A program made the position numbers and the translations under genes. Of a stretch of DNA of 64,000 bases, positions 48,951 to 57,472 are shown piece by piece. Origin of the DNA: Cryomorpha sp963836915 (GTDB lineage Bacteria > Bacteroidota > Bacteroidia > Flavobacteriales_D > Cryomorphaceae); NCBI GenBank assembly GCA_963836915.1, contig CAWILH010000002.1, positions 4,216,001 to 4,280,000 on the forward strand, in the 5' to 3' direction. The notes under the pieces were generated by a model. The model worked only from the letters and a program-made list of their open reading frames with translations, did no database searches and had not been told where the DNA came from. Each line of letters begins with the position of its first letter. Within the stretch, counting starts at the first letter, position 1.

Positions 48951-50021
48951 ATGGCAAAAAAAGTTGTAATACTATCTATAGACGGCGGGGGAATACGCGG
49001 AATAATTCCGGGTATAATCCTAAATTACTTAGAAGATGAATTGCGGCGAAAAGCCGGAGACGATAAACGGCTTTGCGATTATTTTGATCTTATGGCCGGC
49101 ACGAGCACCGGTGCAATTCTCACTGGCCTTTTTGCTATCCCAAGTCCAGAGCATCCCGAGCGACCAAAATATACTACGGCCGAAGCGGTAGACTTGTATT
49201 TTAAGAACGGGCCAAAAATCTTTAACCTAAATATTTGGCAGCGATTAGAATCACTCGGTGGTCTATCTGACGAGAAATACGATGCACGGGAATTTGAAAA
49301 GGCGCTGCTCCGCTATTTTGGCGAAAGCCAACTATCGCAGCTCTTGAAGCCCTGCTTGATCACAGCCTACGACATAGAAAAACGCAAGACGGTATTCTTT
49401 ACTTCGATAGCAGCGGCAGCCACCCCCGTCAAGAATTTCAAGATGCGGGATGTAGTGCGCGCCACCGCTTCTGCACCGACCTATTTTGAGCCACCCAGAA
49501 TCTACGCTATGGATGGAGCCGCGTATGCCTTGATAGACGGTGGGGTCTTTGCCAACAATCCTACCCTTTGTGCCTACGCCGAAGCGCGGAAAATGAATTT
49601 TAAAAATATCGGAAAGGCCGATGAGCCTGCCGTTGAAGATATGTTGATACTCTCTATCGGTACCGGTGGGAAGTCGATGGCAAAAAAGAAACCCTATGCA
49701 TATGATACCTTCAGGAATGCAGGAAAGCTCAAGTGGATCGCGCCGATCATAGATATCATGATGAGCGGAAATGCCGAGACGGTAGACTATCAAACCCGCC
49801 AGATATTCAACACCATGGGTGGAGATGGAGCCGATGATTACCATCGCCTAGAACCCGGTATTGGGCTGGCCACTGCCGATATGGACGACGCGCGCCCAAA
49901 AAACATGGAAGCCTTAAAGCAAGCTGCGAAAACCTATATCTCTGAGCATCAACCGGAATTAGATCGTATAGTAGATAAGCTGATCGCACATCGGGCGGTG
50001 ATCGACGATGTTTTGGCTTAG
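48951..50021 (+). CDS. Patatin-like phospholipase
   Basis: 356 residues. The oxyanion loop is SIDGGGIRGIIPG near residues 10-20, the nucleophile Ser52 sits in LMAGTSTGAIL (GxSxG) and the dyad Asp196 in LIDGGVFANNPTL. No signal peptide, so it is probably a cytoplasmic lipid acyl hydrolase (CapV-like effectors share this fold). No nucleotide-cyclase or other defence gene is adjacent, so a defence role is not supported. Downstream of DinB on the same strand. Confidence 0.92.
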   Translation: MAKKVVILSIDGGGIRGIIPGIILNYLEDELRRKAGDDKRLCDYFDLMAGTSTGAILTGLFAIPSPEHPERPKYTTAEAVDLYFKNGPKIFNLNIWQRLESLGGLSDEKYDAREFEKALLRYFGESQLSQLLKPCLITAYDIEKRKTVFFTSIAAAATPVKNFKMRDVVRATASAPTYFEPPRIYAMDGAAYALIDGGVFANNPTLCAYAEARKMNFKNIGKADEPAVEDMLILSIGTGGKSMAKKKPYAYDTFRNAGKLKWIAPIIDIMMSGNAETVDYQTRQIFNTMGGDGADDYHRLEPGIGLATADMDDARPKNMEALKQAAKTYISEHQPELDRIVDKLIAHRAVIDDVLA

Positions 50022-50231
50022 CATAAATATCCTCAGGGCTGTCCTACCTGTTCCCACATTCGGGAAATATTCTCTCCTATCTCTTCAGCTTAGCACTTAC
50101 TCGAATTTTTGCTGCGCGGTAACATCGAATAGATAATCAGATATTTAGGGAAAGCATAAGCCTAGGTAGACTTACTTGGCTTGATAATAGCTCCTATAAA
50201 GCATAATTAATATTCACTAAAACTATATATG

Positions 50232-50423
50232 ATGAGTGCTACTGAAGACAAAATGAAAGGAAACTGGAATATGCTTAAAGGAAAACTAAAGCAGAAATAT
50301 GCCGATCTTACCGATGATGATCTGCAATATGCTGAAGGCAAAGAAGATGAAGTCCTAGGCCGTATTCAGAAGAAGACCGGAGAGTCTAAAGAAAACATCA
50401 AAAAGATGATCGATAACGCCTAA
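50232..50423 (+). CDS. CsbD-family stress-response protein
   Basis: 63 residues from ATG 50232; an ATG directly before it (50229) is equally possible. The family pattern is complete: DKMKGNWNMLKGKLKQKYAD, then LTDDDLQYAEGKEDEVLGRI and a Lys-rich amphipathic end. CsbD proteins are small, soluble and induced by general stress. Monocistronic, with a strong bidirectional terminator just beyond. Confidence 0.93.
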   Translation: MSATEDKMKGNWNMLKGKLKQKYADLTDDDLQYAEGKEDEVLGRIQKKTGESKENIKKMIDNA

Positions 50424-50442
50424 TTCATTGGGATTTGAAACC

Positions 50443-50472
50443 AGCCCGCATTCTTTAGGATGCGGGCTTTTT
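50443..50472. terminator. Bidirectional terminator between csbD-like gene and the minus-strand operon
   Basis: AGCCCGCAT pairs with ATGCGGGCT, followed by TTTTT on the plus strand and preceded by A-rich sequence on the other side. The stop of the 125-residue gene (50455) lies inside the hairpin. Confidence 0.8.
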
Positions 50473-50832
50473 CATGCTTTTTATTTTTTCCATTGCGGTG
50501 ATCAGACCCTTAAGATCTAGTTTGTTCATCTCCCGTGCGGGCAAGACTGTCTCTAGCGTGTCGTTTTCGAACCAGAATACCGCCGGCAGCCTTTCTTTTG
50601 ATTTAAATTCTTTTTTCCACTCGTCCTTATGTAGGAACTGGGTATTTTTAGGAAGGGTTTTTACAAATTTCTTCCACTCCGGTTTGACCGTAGTTACGCC
50701 GTAGGTAAGATCGCAGAGTTTGCAGGGATAGGTTTTCGGAGAGAATACCTTATGCATCATATCTACATAGCCATTCCATTTGCCGGCATCGGCATTATAG
50801 ACGAATATGAACTGGCCGCTGGTACCGCTCAT
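50455..50832 (-). CDS. Small CxxC protein of unknown function, end of the uptake operon
   Basis: 125 residues, no signal peptide. The start FIFVYNADAGKWNGYVDMMH is followed by SPKTYPCKLCDLTYGVTT, whose CxxC pair suggests metal binding or thiol chemistry. The remainder (FLHKDEWKKEFKSKERLPAV to KLDLKGLITAMEK) has alternating strand/helix character. Similar proteins are widespread but uncharacterised as far as I know. It overlaps the upstream gene by 4 bp (ATGA), so it belongs to the long operon that contains the radical SAM and YnjBCD-type genes. Confidence 0.75.
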   Translation of the reverse strand: MSGTSGQFIFVYNADAGKWNGYVDMMHKVFSPKTYPCKLCDLTYGVTTVKPEWKKFVKTLPKNTQFLHKDEWKKEFKSKERLPAVFWFENDTLETVLPAREMNKLDLKGLITAMEKIKSMKKPAS

Positions 50833-51476
50833 GCCGGCACACCGTAATCTTCGGCCAATATTTCAAACTTTCCTTCCGGCTTTATGTCCGCGAGCCATTG
50901 GGTAAGGCGGTCACAGTAATTGTCGAGATGGGTTATCTGCTGCACGCCATGTTCTACGATCGGGTCTAAGGTGGTGGCCATCAGGGTGCCGCCGTAATGT
51001 TTGGTTTGCCAGGTCACCACATCGCCATCTACATTGCGCTGCACTACGTGGGCATGTTCTGGCACTTTGGTATAGACACCGTGATAATGCCAAAAAGAGT
51101 GGCGCGCCTTGAGCCCTTCATAGATGGCATGTCCCTGATCGGTAAGCGATACCGGCGGGTTATTTGGGTCTTTCACCCACCAATAATTGTTAACCGGGCG
51201 ATCTTCCCATTTGGCATCTATCCAGTCTGATGAGCTATCGCCTTCCACAAAAATCTTCTTGCCTTGCGCTAAAAAAGCATAGATCAAGTCTTTGTGCCGG
51301 GCCAATGCTTTTTGATTGCTTTGAAACGGAATCGCCAGTGCATCAAATCTTCGCAGTGATTCGGCATTGAGGTCATGTACATAGAGCAATTCGTAGATTT
51401 CCCGGTATTTGGTGGCTTTCGCGAACGCGTAATGCGACCAGACACCGTTAAAAATAAGTCCTATTTTCTTTTTCAT
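50829..51476 (-). CDS. ThuA/class I glutamine amidotransferase-like protein, copy 2
   Basis: 215 residues. It has a flavodoxin/GATase-like beta-alpha pattern: KKIGLIFNGVWSHYAFA, FDALAIPFQSNQKALARH, FLAQGKKIFVEGDSSSDW and a C-terminal HYGGTLMATTLDPIVEHG. The nucleophile Cys of active GATases is not evident. It parallels the preceding gene in layout and is probably a tandem paralogue. Overlaps both neighbours by 4 bp. Function unknown; a binding or regulatory role for the operon's compound is possible. Confidence 0.65.
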   Translation of the reverse strand: MKKKIGLIFNGVWSHYAFAKATKYREIYELLYVHDLNAESLRRFDALAIPFQSNQKALARHKDLIYAFLAQGKKIFVEGDSSSDWIDAKWEDRPVNNYWWVKDPNNPPVSLTDQGHAIYEGLKARHSFWHYHGVYTKVPEHAHVVQRNVDGDVVTWQTKHYGGTLMATTLDPIVEHGVQQITHLDNYCDRLTQWLADIKPEGKFEILAEDYGVPA

Positions 51477-52126
51477 TTCAGTTCAAGTTTGCGCGATGAT
51501 GCCAACTTAACGAATGCCTTGTAAAGATTGGCTATGGCGGCATAAGACTTGCCATCGTCGGTGGTGGCATAGGAGAGGTCTGCCGCTGGGCCGCTTGCTG
51601 TCAAGATCATCATGCCATTAGTGGACTGTTCATCGATTACCACTAAAGCCCTTCCCCAGGTATCTTCCAAAAATACGGTGGCATTCTGCGCTGGTTCTAT
51701 ATAGCCACAGCTCCACCAGCCGCTTATTCCGTGGGAAAAAGTAAGATCTTCGGCACTGAAATTTTCGGCCATGCCATAAGGGTCATCCTTGATATGGTAG
51801 CGGGTGTCAATGGTTTTTTTGGTGTTGTCCATGATCCATCGGTTTCCCGGTACCCAATTGGTAAACCAGCCATCGACGCAGATGAGTGTCTTGCCTTCAT
51901 TGAGAAAAGCAGAGATTTTTTCCCGGATTTTGTACATGGCGATGTGATCTGACCCATTGGGGACGATCAACACATCAAAACCGCTTAGGTCGGGATCGAA
52001 ATCTTTTTCTACTTCTACGATCCCGTAGACGATTTCTTCAGAATCTTTGTAAAGGCTTGTCAGTCCTTCGATTCCATTGGAAATGATCAAGGCGTTTAAA
52101 GGGTTCATCTTTAGGTCTGGTTTCAA
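51473..52126 (-). CDS. ThuA/class I glutamine amidotransferase-like protein, copy 1
   Basis: 217 residues. NALIISNGIEGLTSLYKDSE, FDVLIVPNGSDHIAMYKIRE and FLNEGKTLICVDGWFTNWVP show the same fold as the next gene, with RYHIKDDPYGMAENFSAEDL and SHGISGWWSCGYIEPAQNAT in the middle. A Met inside (MNPLNALII) may be the real start. It starts 4 bp after the radical SAM stop. Two related proteins side by side suggest a heterodimer or divergence after duplication. Confidence 0.65.
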   Translation of the reverse strand: MKPDLKMNPLNALIISNGIEGLTSLYKDSEEIVYGIVEVEKDFDPDLSGFDVLIVPNGSDHIAMYKIREKISAFLNEGKTLICVDGWFTNWVPGNRWIMDNTKKTIDTRYHIKDDPYGMAENFSAEDLTFSHGISGWWSCGYIEPAQNATVFLEDTWGRALVVIDEQSTNGMMILTASGPAADLSYATTDDGKSYAAIANLYKAFVKLASSRKLELK

Positions 52127-52130
52127 AATA

Positions 52131-53060
52131 TTATTCCTTGACCAACTCAGCTTTCAAGTCGTAATGCTTCTCGAAAAATTCATCGCACCAAAGGCAGATA
52201 TTCTTCAGTTCGCCGCAGCGCTTTGTTGCTTGCTCGCGACTTACTCCAAGCGATTCGCCCATTCCGAGCGGGTCTCCCTTGTCGAGTTTTTGGAATACGG
52301 GGTTGTGTTGCACCCTTTCCAATACTTCTGACACTTTGTCAACCCGGGCATCGCCGAGCGGGTCTTTTGTTCCGGGGCAACAGGGGTTTATCTTCCAAAG
52401 CTGTATGGAGATTTCCTGTGGTACGTTTTCGCCACCATTCAAGAAACCGATGGCACCAGAAGTGACTGCGCAGAAATTATGCAAGGGGTCTTTTTTCCAA
52501 AGGCCTTTGGCGAAAGCCCTGCCGCGCGCCCAGTTGCCACCCAGCCACATATCTTCGGTAGCACCCCAAGCGCCCCAGCTCAAGGGAAAATGGTTCAAGT
52601 AGTTGCTTTTCTTTACCAGCGGCTCGGTCTCATCGCCGTTTACGCCACGCGATTTGAAAAGCTCCCCAAGTTCATCAAGCCTACCACCGGCCTTTTTATG
52701 GTAGCGGTCTATGCTGGCAATGTCAAAACGGGTCACGCCTTTCGCGATAAGGGTATCCAGTCGCTCTTCATTCAGCAGGTCGCCATTGGTTTGCACCATG
52801 ATTTGGGTATTGCTGCCATATTTTTCCTTGAGTCGGTCCAGGATCATATAGAGCTTCTTACGCTCTGCGAGTGGTTCGCCGCCCGAAAGTATGATGCGCT
52901 CCACTGAAGGCGGCATATTTTCAATAATGTCCAAGCAATCTTTTTCACTGATGCGCTCGCCTTGCGGGCCGGATGAGTTATAGCAATGGTCGCAATGGTC
53001 ATTGCATAACTGTGTAAATACCCAATAAATAGATTCTATATGTTCGAAACTCTTATGCAC
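52131..53060 (-). CDS. Radical SAM protein with extra C-terminal cysteines
   Basis: 309 residues. The radical SAM Cx3Cx2C motif is TQLCNDHCDHCYN (Cys19, 23, 26), followed by IILSGGEPLAERKKLY and IMVQTNGDLL of the SAM-binding barrel. The C-terminal third has NFCAV, NPCCPGT and KRCGELKNICLWCDEFF, a SPASM-like set that could hold auxiliary Fe-S clusters. Such enzymes modify peptides, sugars or organoarsenicals. It starts directly after the methyltransferase stop, so the two are translationally coupled and probably act on the same molecule. It is not a clear match to ArsS. Confidence 0.88.
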   Translation of the reverse strand: MHKSFEHIESIYWVFTQLCNDHCDHCYNSSGPQGERISEKDCLDIIENMPPSVERIILSGGEPLAERKKLYMILDRLKEKYGSNTQIMVQTNGDLLNEERLDTLIAKGVTRFDIASIDRYHKKAGGRLDELGELFKSRGVNGDETEPLVKKSNYLNHFPLSWGAWGATEDMWLGGNWARGRAFAKGLWKKDPLHNFCAVTSGAIGFLNGGENVPQEISIQLWKINPCCPGTKDPLGDARVDKVSEVLERVQHNPVFQKLDKGDPLGMGESLGVSREQATKRCGELKNICLWCDEFFEKHYDLKAELVKE

Positions 53061-53807
53061 TTATTTCTTTAATTTTAATGTCAATATTACTACGCCTTCG
53101 GCTATTAGCCCGGTCGGCATGGCTACGGTTCTCTCTTCTATGATTTCTACCGTGAAGCCGGCCATTTTCATTCGGTTCAAATAAGTATCCACCTGCCTTA
53201 TTCCGTTCAGGCAACCTGTGTATTTCTTCACCTTTTCATAGGTGTTTTCATCGAAGGTTTGCCTTCTGGCAATGTCACTGATGCAAAACACACCGCCTTT
53301 TTTTAAGACACGAAAGGCACTTGCAAATGCTTTGTCCAAATCTGGCAGCAAGCTGAATACCCCGTTGGATATAATTGCATCTGCCATTTCAGTCGGTAAA
53401 GGTAAGTCTTCTATGTCGGCGCAATGGAATTCTGCTTGCCTAGTTTCATATTTTGATGCTATATCCTGAGCTTTTGCAATGAGTTTTGGCGTGATGTCGA
53501 TGCCGATAAGCCTGCCTTCATACCCTAAAATTTCGGCTGCGATAAAACTGTCAATACCAGGGGCACACCCCAAATCTACGATCGTATCGCCTTTTCGGAT
53601 GTGGGCGTGCTCAAAGGGAAAGCCGCAGCTCAGTCCAAAATCCGCTTCCTGGCGGTAACCCTTGAAATTTTTATAACCGTCGCGTATGGGGTCAAATATG
53701 CCGGGGCAGACGTACGATTTTTGTATTGTGGCACCTTCGCGTTCGTTGAGATCGACGATGGCATTGTAATCGGATTTTACTTTTTCTTTTAATCGGTTCA
53801 TTTTCAA
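53061..53807 (-). CDS. ArsM-like SAM-dependent methyltransferase
   Basis: 248 residues of class I methyltransferase fold: DTIVDLGCAPGIDSFIAAEI (SAM loop), LIGIDITPKLIAKA and DAIISNGVFSLLPD. It resembles arsenite methyltransferases in the positions of cysteines: Cys34 in SYVCPG, Cys61 in FGLSCGFP just before the SAM loop, and Cys199 in YTGCLNG. The SAM loop has Cys81 where ArsM proteins usually have GSGGG, so the substrate may differ. Arsenic, another metalloid or a thiol-containing metabolite are options. It lies between the radical SAM gene and the ABC ATPase gene. Confidence 0.78.
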   Translation of the reverse strand: MKMNRLKEKVKSDYNAIVDLNEREGATIQKSYVCPGIFDPIRDGYKNFKGYRQEADFGLSCGFPFEHAHIRKGDTIVDLGCAPGIDSFIAAEILGYEGRLIGIDITPKLIAKAQDIASKYETRQAEFHCADIEDLPLPTEMADAIISNGVFSLLPDLDKAFASAFRVLKKGGVFCISDIARRQTFDENTYEKVKKYTGCLNGIRQVDTYLNRMKMAGFTVEIIEERTVAMPTGLIAEGVVILTLKLKK

Positions 53808-53884
53808 TATTGTGATCCTTGTTCAATAAACCTACGCCTGCAATGGAGATCAGGATCAGTTACATCTTCAAGACTCGTGAATGA

Positions 53885-54605
53885 TTACCCCACCATCTTC
53901 TTCCAAAATTCCAATTCGGCTTGTGCTCCCGATTTTGGGGAGTTGACAAATTCATTGGTGTCTTTGAACACGTGCAGTTCGCCTTTTTCCATCTCGGCTA
54001 TCTGGTCGCCCATGATCAAGGCTTCTTTTAGATCGTGGGTGATAAAAAGCGCGGTGATGGGAAAATGTTTTCGGATGCGTTGATAAAAAGCCTGCATCTC
54101 GGCGCGGGTATGCACATCCAAGCTTCCAAAAGGCTCATCGAGCAATAGGATTTCTGGCTTTATGATCAGTGCACGGCCAAAGCTTACCCGCTGCCTTTGC
54201 CCACCGGAAAGCTGCTGGGGCATCTTATCAAGTTGGTCGCCCATTCCGATCTCAGCCGCCATGGCTTCTACCTTTTCTTGGATTCTCGGACTTTGGTACC
54301 TTCCTTATTTTTAACCCGTAGGCCAGGTTTTCAGCGATGTTCATGTGCGGAAAGAGCAGCGGCTCTTGGCTGAGATAGACCACGCCGCGCTTTTGCGGCT
54401 TTATCTGCAACAGGTTTCTTTCTTCTGAAATAAAACTTCCGCTGTCGGGAATTTCTAGCCCCGACAATATCTTGAGCAGCGTGGTCTTTCCACAACCCGA
54501 TTTTCCCAATACGCTGAGTGTGCGGTGGGAGTGGAGCTGGAAGCTGATGCCGCACAGTACTTTTTCACTTCCAAAGGATTTGGTAATGCCCTTGATCTCA
54601 ATCAT
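53885..54605 (-). CDS. YnjD-like ABC transporter ATPase, one frameshift
   Basis: About 239 residues when repaired. Walker A is LGKSGCGKTTLLKIL, the Q-loop is YLSQEPLLFPHMNIAENLAY, the signature is LSGGQRQRVSFGRAL and Walker B ILLLDEPFGSLD, followed by the H-loop LFITHDLKEAL. The first frame ends near 54252 in nonsense and the second starts there (KVEAMAAEIGMGDQLDKMPQ); one extra base around 54271 explains it. Genes for two permeases and a binding protein lie directly upstream with 4-bp overlaps. Confidence 0.88.
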
Positions 54606-55369
54606 AGCTCGCTGGTATTTCTGATGAAAAAACGGTTGCCAAGCACCAACAAGGCTATTAGTGGAAGCACCATGAGACAGGCCGATAGCGCCGCATAATG
54701 GGGATTGGCTTCCCGCACAAAGCGCATCACGCTGATGGTGAGCGTCTCCACTTTGCCCACGCCTATGAGTTCGGTGATGCCATACTCAAACCAAGAAATA
54801 AGAAAGCATTGCACAAAGCAGATGGCCAGCCAAGGCCTCGCCATGGGTATCAAAATGCCGCGCAGCAACTGTCTGCCCGAAGCGCCGATGGTGGTGGCCT
54901 GAAAGGCTATCTGCTTGATACGGGCATTCCAAAAGGTACTTTGCAGCAGTACGGCATAGGGGAACACGAACAATATTTGCGCAAGCAGCACACCGGCAAA
55001 TGAACCTGCCAGCCCCATTCTGATAAAGTAGAACTGTAGCATGGCGCCAAATACCACGGGAGCAATCAGATAAGGGTAGAAGGCCAGCTTCAACAGGCCG
55101 CCGCGGGTGGAGTCAAAAAGAAGGAGCTTACTGATGAAAAAACCAAATACGGCGGCCGATGTGGCAATGGTGAACGATAGCATGAGCGAAAGCGCAAAAC
55201 TGTGGCCAAGGCCATTTTGCCCCGCGAAGGCTTGCTGCCAATACCGGAAGGTAAACTCTACATTCCAGATTTTTGGAAAGCCCCAATTGGACACCATAGA
55301 AAGATAGACCATCGCGACGAGGGGAAGTACCAACAAAACGGCCATTAAAATATAGACGCCCTTTTTCAC
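54602..55369 (-). CDS. YnjC-like ABC transporter permease, second half
   Basis: 255 residues with about six helices. The EAA-like loop is QIAFQATTIGASGRQLLRGI followed by LIPMARPWLAICF, typical of ABC importers of the iron/thiamine/YnjC group. In E. coli YnjC is a single fused protein of two permease halves; here the halves are separate genes. The start overlaps the upstream permease by 4 bp and the stop overlaps the ATPase start by 4 bp. Confidence 0.85.
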   Translation of the reverse strand: MKKGVYILMAVLLVLPLVAMVYLSMVSNWGFPKIWNVEFTFRYWQQAFAGQNGLGHSFALSLMLSFTIATSAAVFGFFISKLLLFDSTRGGLLKLAFYPYLIAPVVFGAMLQFYFIRMGLAGSFAGVLLAQILFVFPYAVLLQSTFWNARIKQIAFQATTIGASGRQLLRGILIPMARPWLAICFVQCFLISWFEYGITELIGVGKVETLTISVMRFVREANPHYAALSACLMVLPLIALLVLGNRFFIRNTSEL

Positions 55370-56208
55370 AAATCGGAGAGCCTGATATTTTTGCTTTTCA
55401 AAAGAAACGAGGTGACTGCAATAACCAAAACGCTGTAAAAGAATGCCATGGCGTGTCCTTCGGGTATGTCGGCAAGGTCAAATCGGGTGAGCTTTTCGGT
55501 GATAAAAACGGAAAGCGTGCGTGGCGATGATTGTCCCATTATGATCGGGACTTCATAGGTGCCGAGCAAAAAGATGGTGTACAAGATGATGAGCAGGCTT
55601 GACTTTTTCAGCAAAAGCGGAACGAAGACACGGAAGAAAAACTGCCGCTGCGAGCTTCCAAGGGTATGCGCCATTTCTTGTAGCTCTGCCATGCGCTCTT
55701 TATTGGCCTGGTGGATAAATAAGATGGTGAAGAGTGGGAAAACCAAGAATACGTGGCAAACCAAGATCCCAATTCCGAAGCTATCATTGACCATTCGCGG
55801 AAAGCTTTCAATCCCGCTGCTCAGGCCAATACTATAGCTGATGCGCGATAGAAAACCCGTAGGGCTGAGCAGGTAATACCATAAAAAGGCCGTGATCAAA
55901 GGTGGCATGGTAAGCGGCAGAAAGAGCGTCTTATAAAACCAAGGCCTGGACTTGCCGCCCTGCCACCAGGCAAATAGCAACGCCAGCGAAAGAATTAAGA
56001 TGAGTGAAATAAAAGTGAGATAGAGCGAGTAGAGCAGGCTTGCGCTGCCACCGCCTTCGGTAAATAGATTGATCCAGTATTGAAGCGTAAATCCCTTACC
56101 GAGAATACCTACCATGCCGAGACTGTAAAAAAGCGAGTAGCCCAGCCCAGCCAGCAAGGGCAGCGCCGTGAGCAGCAGAAATAGCGATATGCCCAGGTTC
56201 TTGGCCAA
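55366..56208 (-). CDS. YnjC-like ABC transporter permease, first half
   Basis: 280 residues with about six helices. The cytoplasmic loop MAELQEMAHTLGSSQRQFFF followed by RVFVPLLLKKS is the EAA motif region, and PLTMPPLITAFLWYYLLSPT precedes it. It pairs with the next permease. It starts directly after the binding-protein stop with no gap, another sign of coupled translation in this operon. Confidence 0.85.
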   Translation of the reverse strand: MAKNLGISLFLLLTALPLLAGLGYSLFYSLGMVGILGKGFTLQYWINLFTEGGGSASLLYSLYLTFISLILILSLALLFAWWQGGKSRPWFYKTLFLPLTMPPLITAFLWYYLLSPTGFLSRISYSIGLSSGIESFPRMVNDSFGIGILVCHVFLVFPLFTILFIHQANKERMAELQEMAHTLGSSQRQFFFRVFVPLLLKKSSLLIILYTIFLLGTYEVPIIMGQSSPRTLSVFITEKLTRFDLADIPEGHAMAFFYSVLVIAVTSFLLKSKNIRLSDL

Positions 56209-57426
56209 TTACTTCTCGATCACGTTTTTACGGAAATCATCGTAAAGCTTGATCATGTATTCCGGGGCGGGCTCCATGATGGCTTTATCTTGAATGTCCG
56301 ATCGGTTTGGTGCGTATTTCCTTCCTGGGATGTTCTGAAATTTTGATTGCCATTCTTCTGGCAGTTTATCCATGCTCAGCACCGTGCCATCACCCCATAC
56401 CGACGGTTTAAACTTTTCGTACTGCGCCTCCGGCGAGATCATAAAATTGATGGCCACGAGCGCTGTCGGTTTCTGCGCCGAAAGCTTTGCGATGCCCAGA
56501 TAATGTGAGTTTTGAATGGAGCCAGTTTCGGGCACGTAGGCGCGGGACGCATCTGTAAAGATCCCTTCATCTATCTTATTGTCCACTTCCGCATCGTTAT
56601 TGCTCATGGTAAACCAAATTTCCCCATTGGAAAAAAGCTGGTGCATCTGCGCCACCGACGCGGGAAAGCTCCTACCGCCATTCCAGAAATAAGGCTTGAT
56701 ACGGTTGATGTATCCCCAAAGCTTTTTGCTAGCATCGTCGTACTTGGTTTGCTCAAATTTTCCATTGAGTGCAACCTTGCCACCTGCGAAATGGGCGAGC
56801 CAAGCCTTCATGAGTGTCATGCCCGTGAAGTCGTTTCCAATGGTAAATTTCCCTGGGTTGGCCTCTACCCATTCTTCCAGTTCTGCGAGTGTCATAGGTG
56901 GGTTTTTCACTTTTGCGGAATTGTAGATCAAGGCCATTTGCACATTGCCCCAAGGACATTCCATGCCATTGATGTCCTGTTGGAAGTCTTTGCCTATGAA
57001 GGGATTTTCAAGGTCGATGTATCTGGAATTGGGCAGTTTTTCCACAAATGGCCCGTAAAGCCCATCGATTTGCCCAAGCTGAAAAAAGGTCTCTCCATTG
57101 ATCCAGAGCATATCCACTTCGCTGGCATCCATCCCGGCTTCCATCTCGGTCATCAGGGTGGTTACGATCTGGCTTCCTTGCCCGTTTACGGTTTCTAAGG
57201 TAATGCCATATTTCTCTTTGAGATTGGGCTTTACAAATCCGTCCATATACTTGTTTATCAGCGGATCGCCCTGCCACATCACCATCGTGAGTTTTTGGCC
57301 TTTGGCGGAAGCCGTAATCTCTTCCCACGATTGATCGGCAGCGGCCTGCTCTTTCTTCGGCGCTGGCCCGCAACCAATTATCAGCATGATCAAGATTGAA
57401 AATAGGAGTGGTCTATACATTTCCAT
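56209..57426 (-). CDS. YnjB-like ABC transporter substrate-binding lipoprotein
   Basis: 405 residues from Met at 57426 (MEMYRPLLFSILIMLIIGC, lipobox LIIGC); a longer frame to 57522 runs through a hairpin and the end of the receptor gene and is not credible. The sequence follows E. coli YnjB in order: LTMVMWQGDPLINKYMDGFV, VDMLWINGETFFQL, LYGPFVEKLPNSRYIDL, CPWGNVQMALIYNSAKVKNP and DFTGMTLMKAWLAHFAGG. YnjB's ligand is unknown; thiamine-like or metal-related ligands have been guessed for the group. The protein sits in the inner membrane facing the periplasm and would take cargo from the TonB-dependent receptor encoded just upstream. Confidence 0.8.
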   Translation of the reverse strand: MEMYRPLLFSILIMLIIGCGPAPKKEQAAADQSWEEITASAKGQKLTMVMWQGDPLINKYMDGFVKPNLKEKYGITLETVNGQGSQIVTTLMTEMEAGMDASEVDMLWINGETFFQLGQIDGLYGPFVEKLPNSRYIDLENPFIGKDFQQDINGMECPWGNVQMALIYNSAKVKNPPMTLAELEEWVEANPGKFTIGNDFTGMTLMKAWLAHFAGGKVALNGKFEQTKYDDASKKLWGYINRIKPYFWNGGRSFPASVAQMHQLFSNGEIWFTMSNNDAEVDNKIDEGIFTDASRAYVPETGSIQNSHYLGIAKLSAQKPTALVAINFMISPEAQYEKFKPSVWGDGTVLSMDKLPEEWQSKFQNIPGRKYAPNRSDIQDKAIMEPAPEYMIKLYDDFRKNVIEK

Positions 57427-57437
57427 TAAGGTAAAAT

Positions 57438-57466
57438 GCCCCGACATCTTGATAGGATGTCGGGGC
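57438..57466 (-). terminator. Hairpin between the receptor and the ABC binding-protein gene
   Basis: On the minus strand GCCCCGACATC and GATGTCGGGGC form a perfect 11-bp stem around a 7-base loop, followed by a weak ATTTTA tract. It lies 7 bp after the receptor stop and 12 bp before the binding-protein start. It probably acts as an intra-operon attenuator or mRNA stabiliser that lowers or sets the ratio of ABC proteins to receptor. Confidence 0.65.
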
Positions 57467-57472
57467 TGAAGA

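Noticed and set aside
48951..50021. Patatin as a CBASS (CapV) effector
   Set aside because: No cyclase or other CBASS gene is adjacent; the neighbours are DinB and CsbD proteins.
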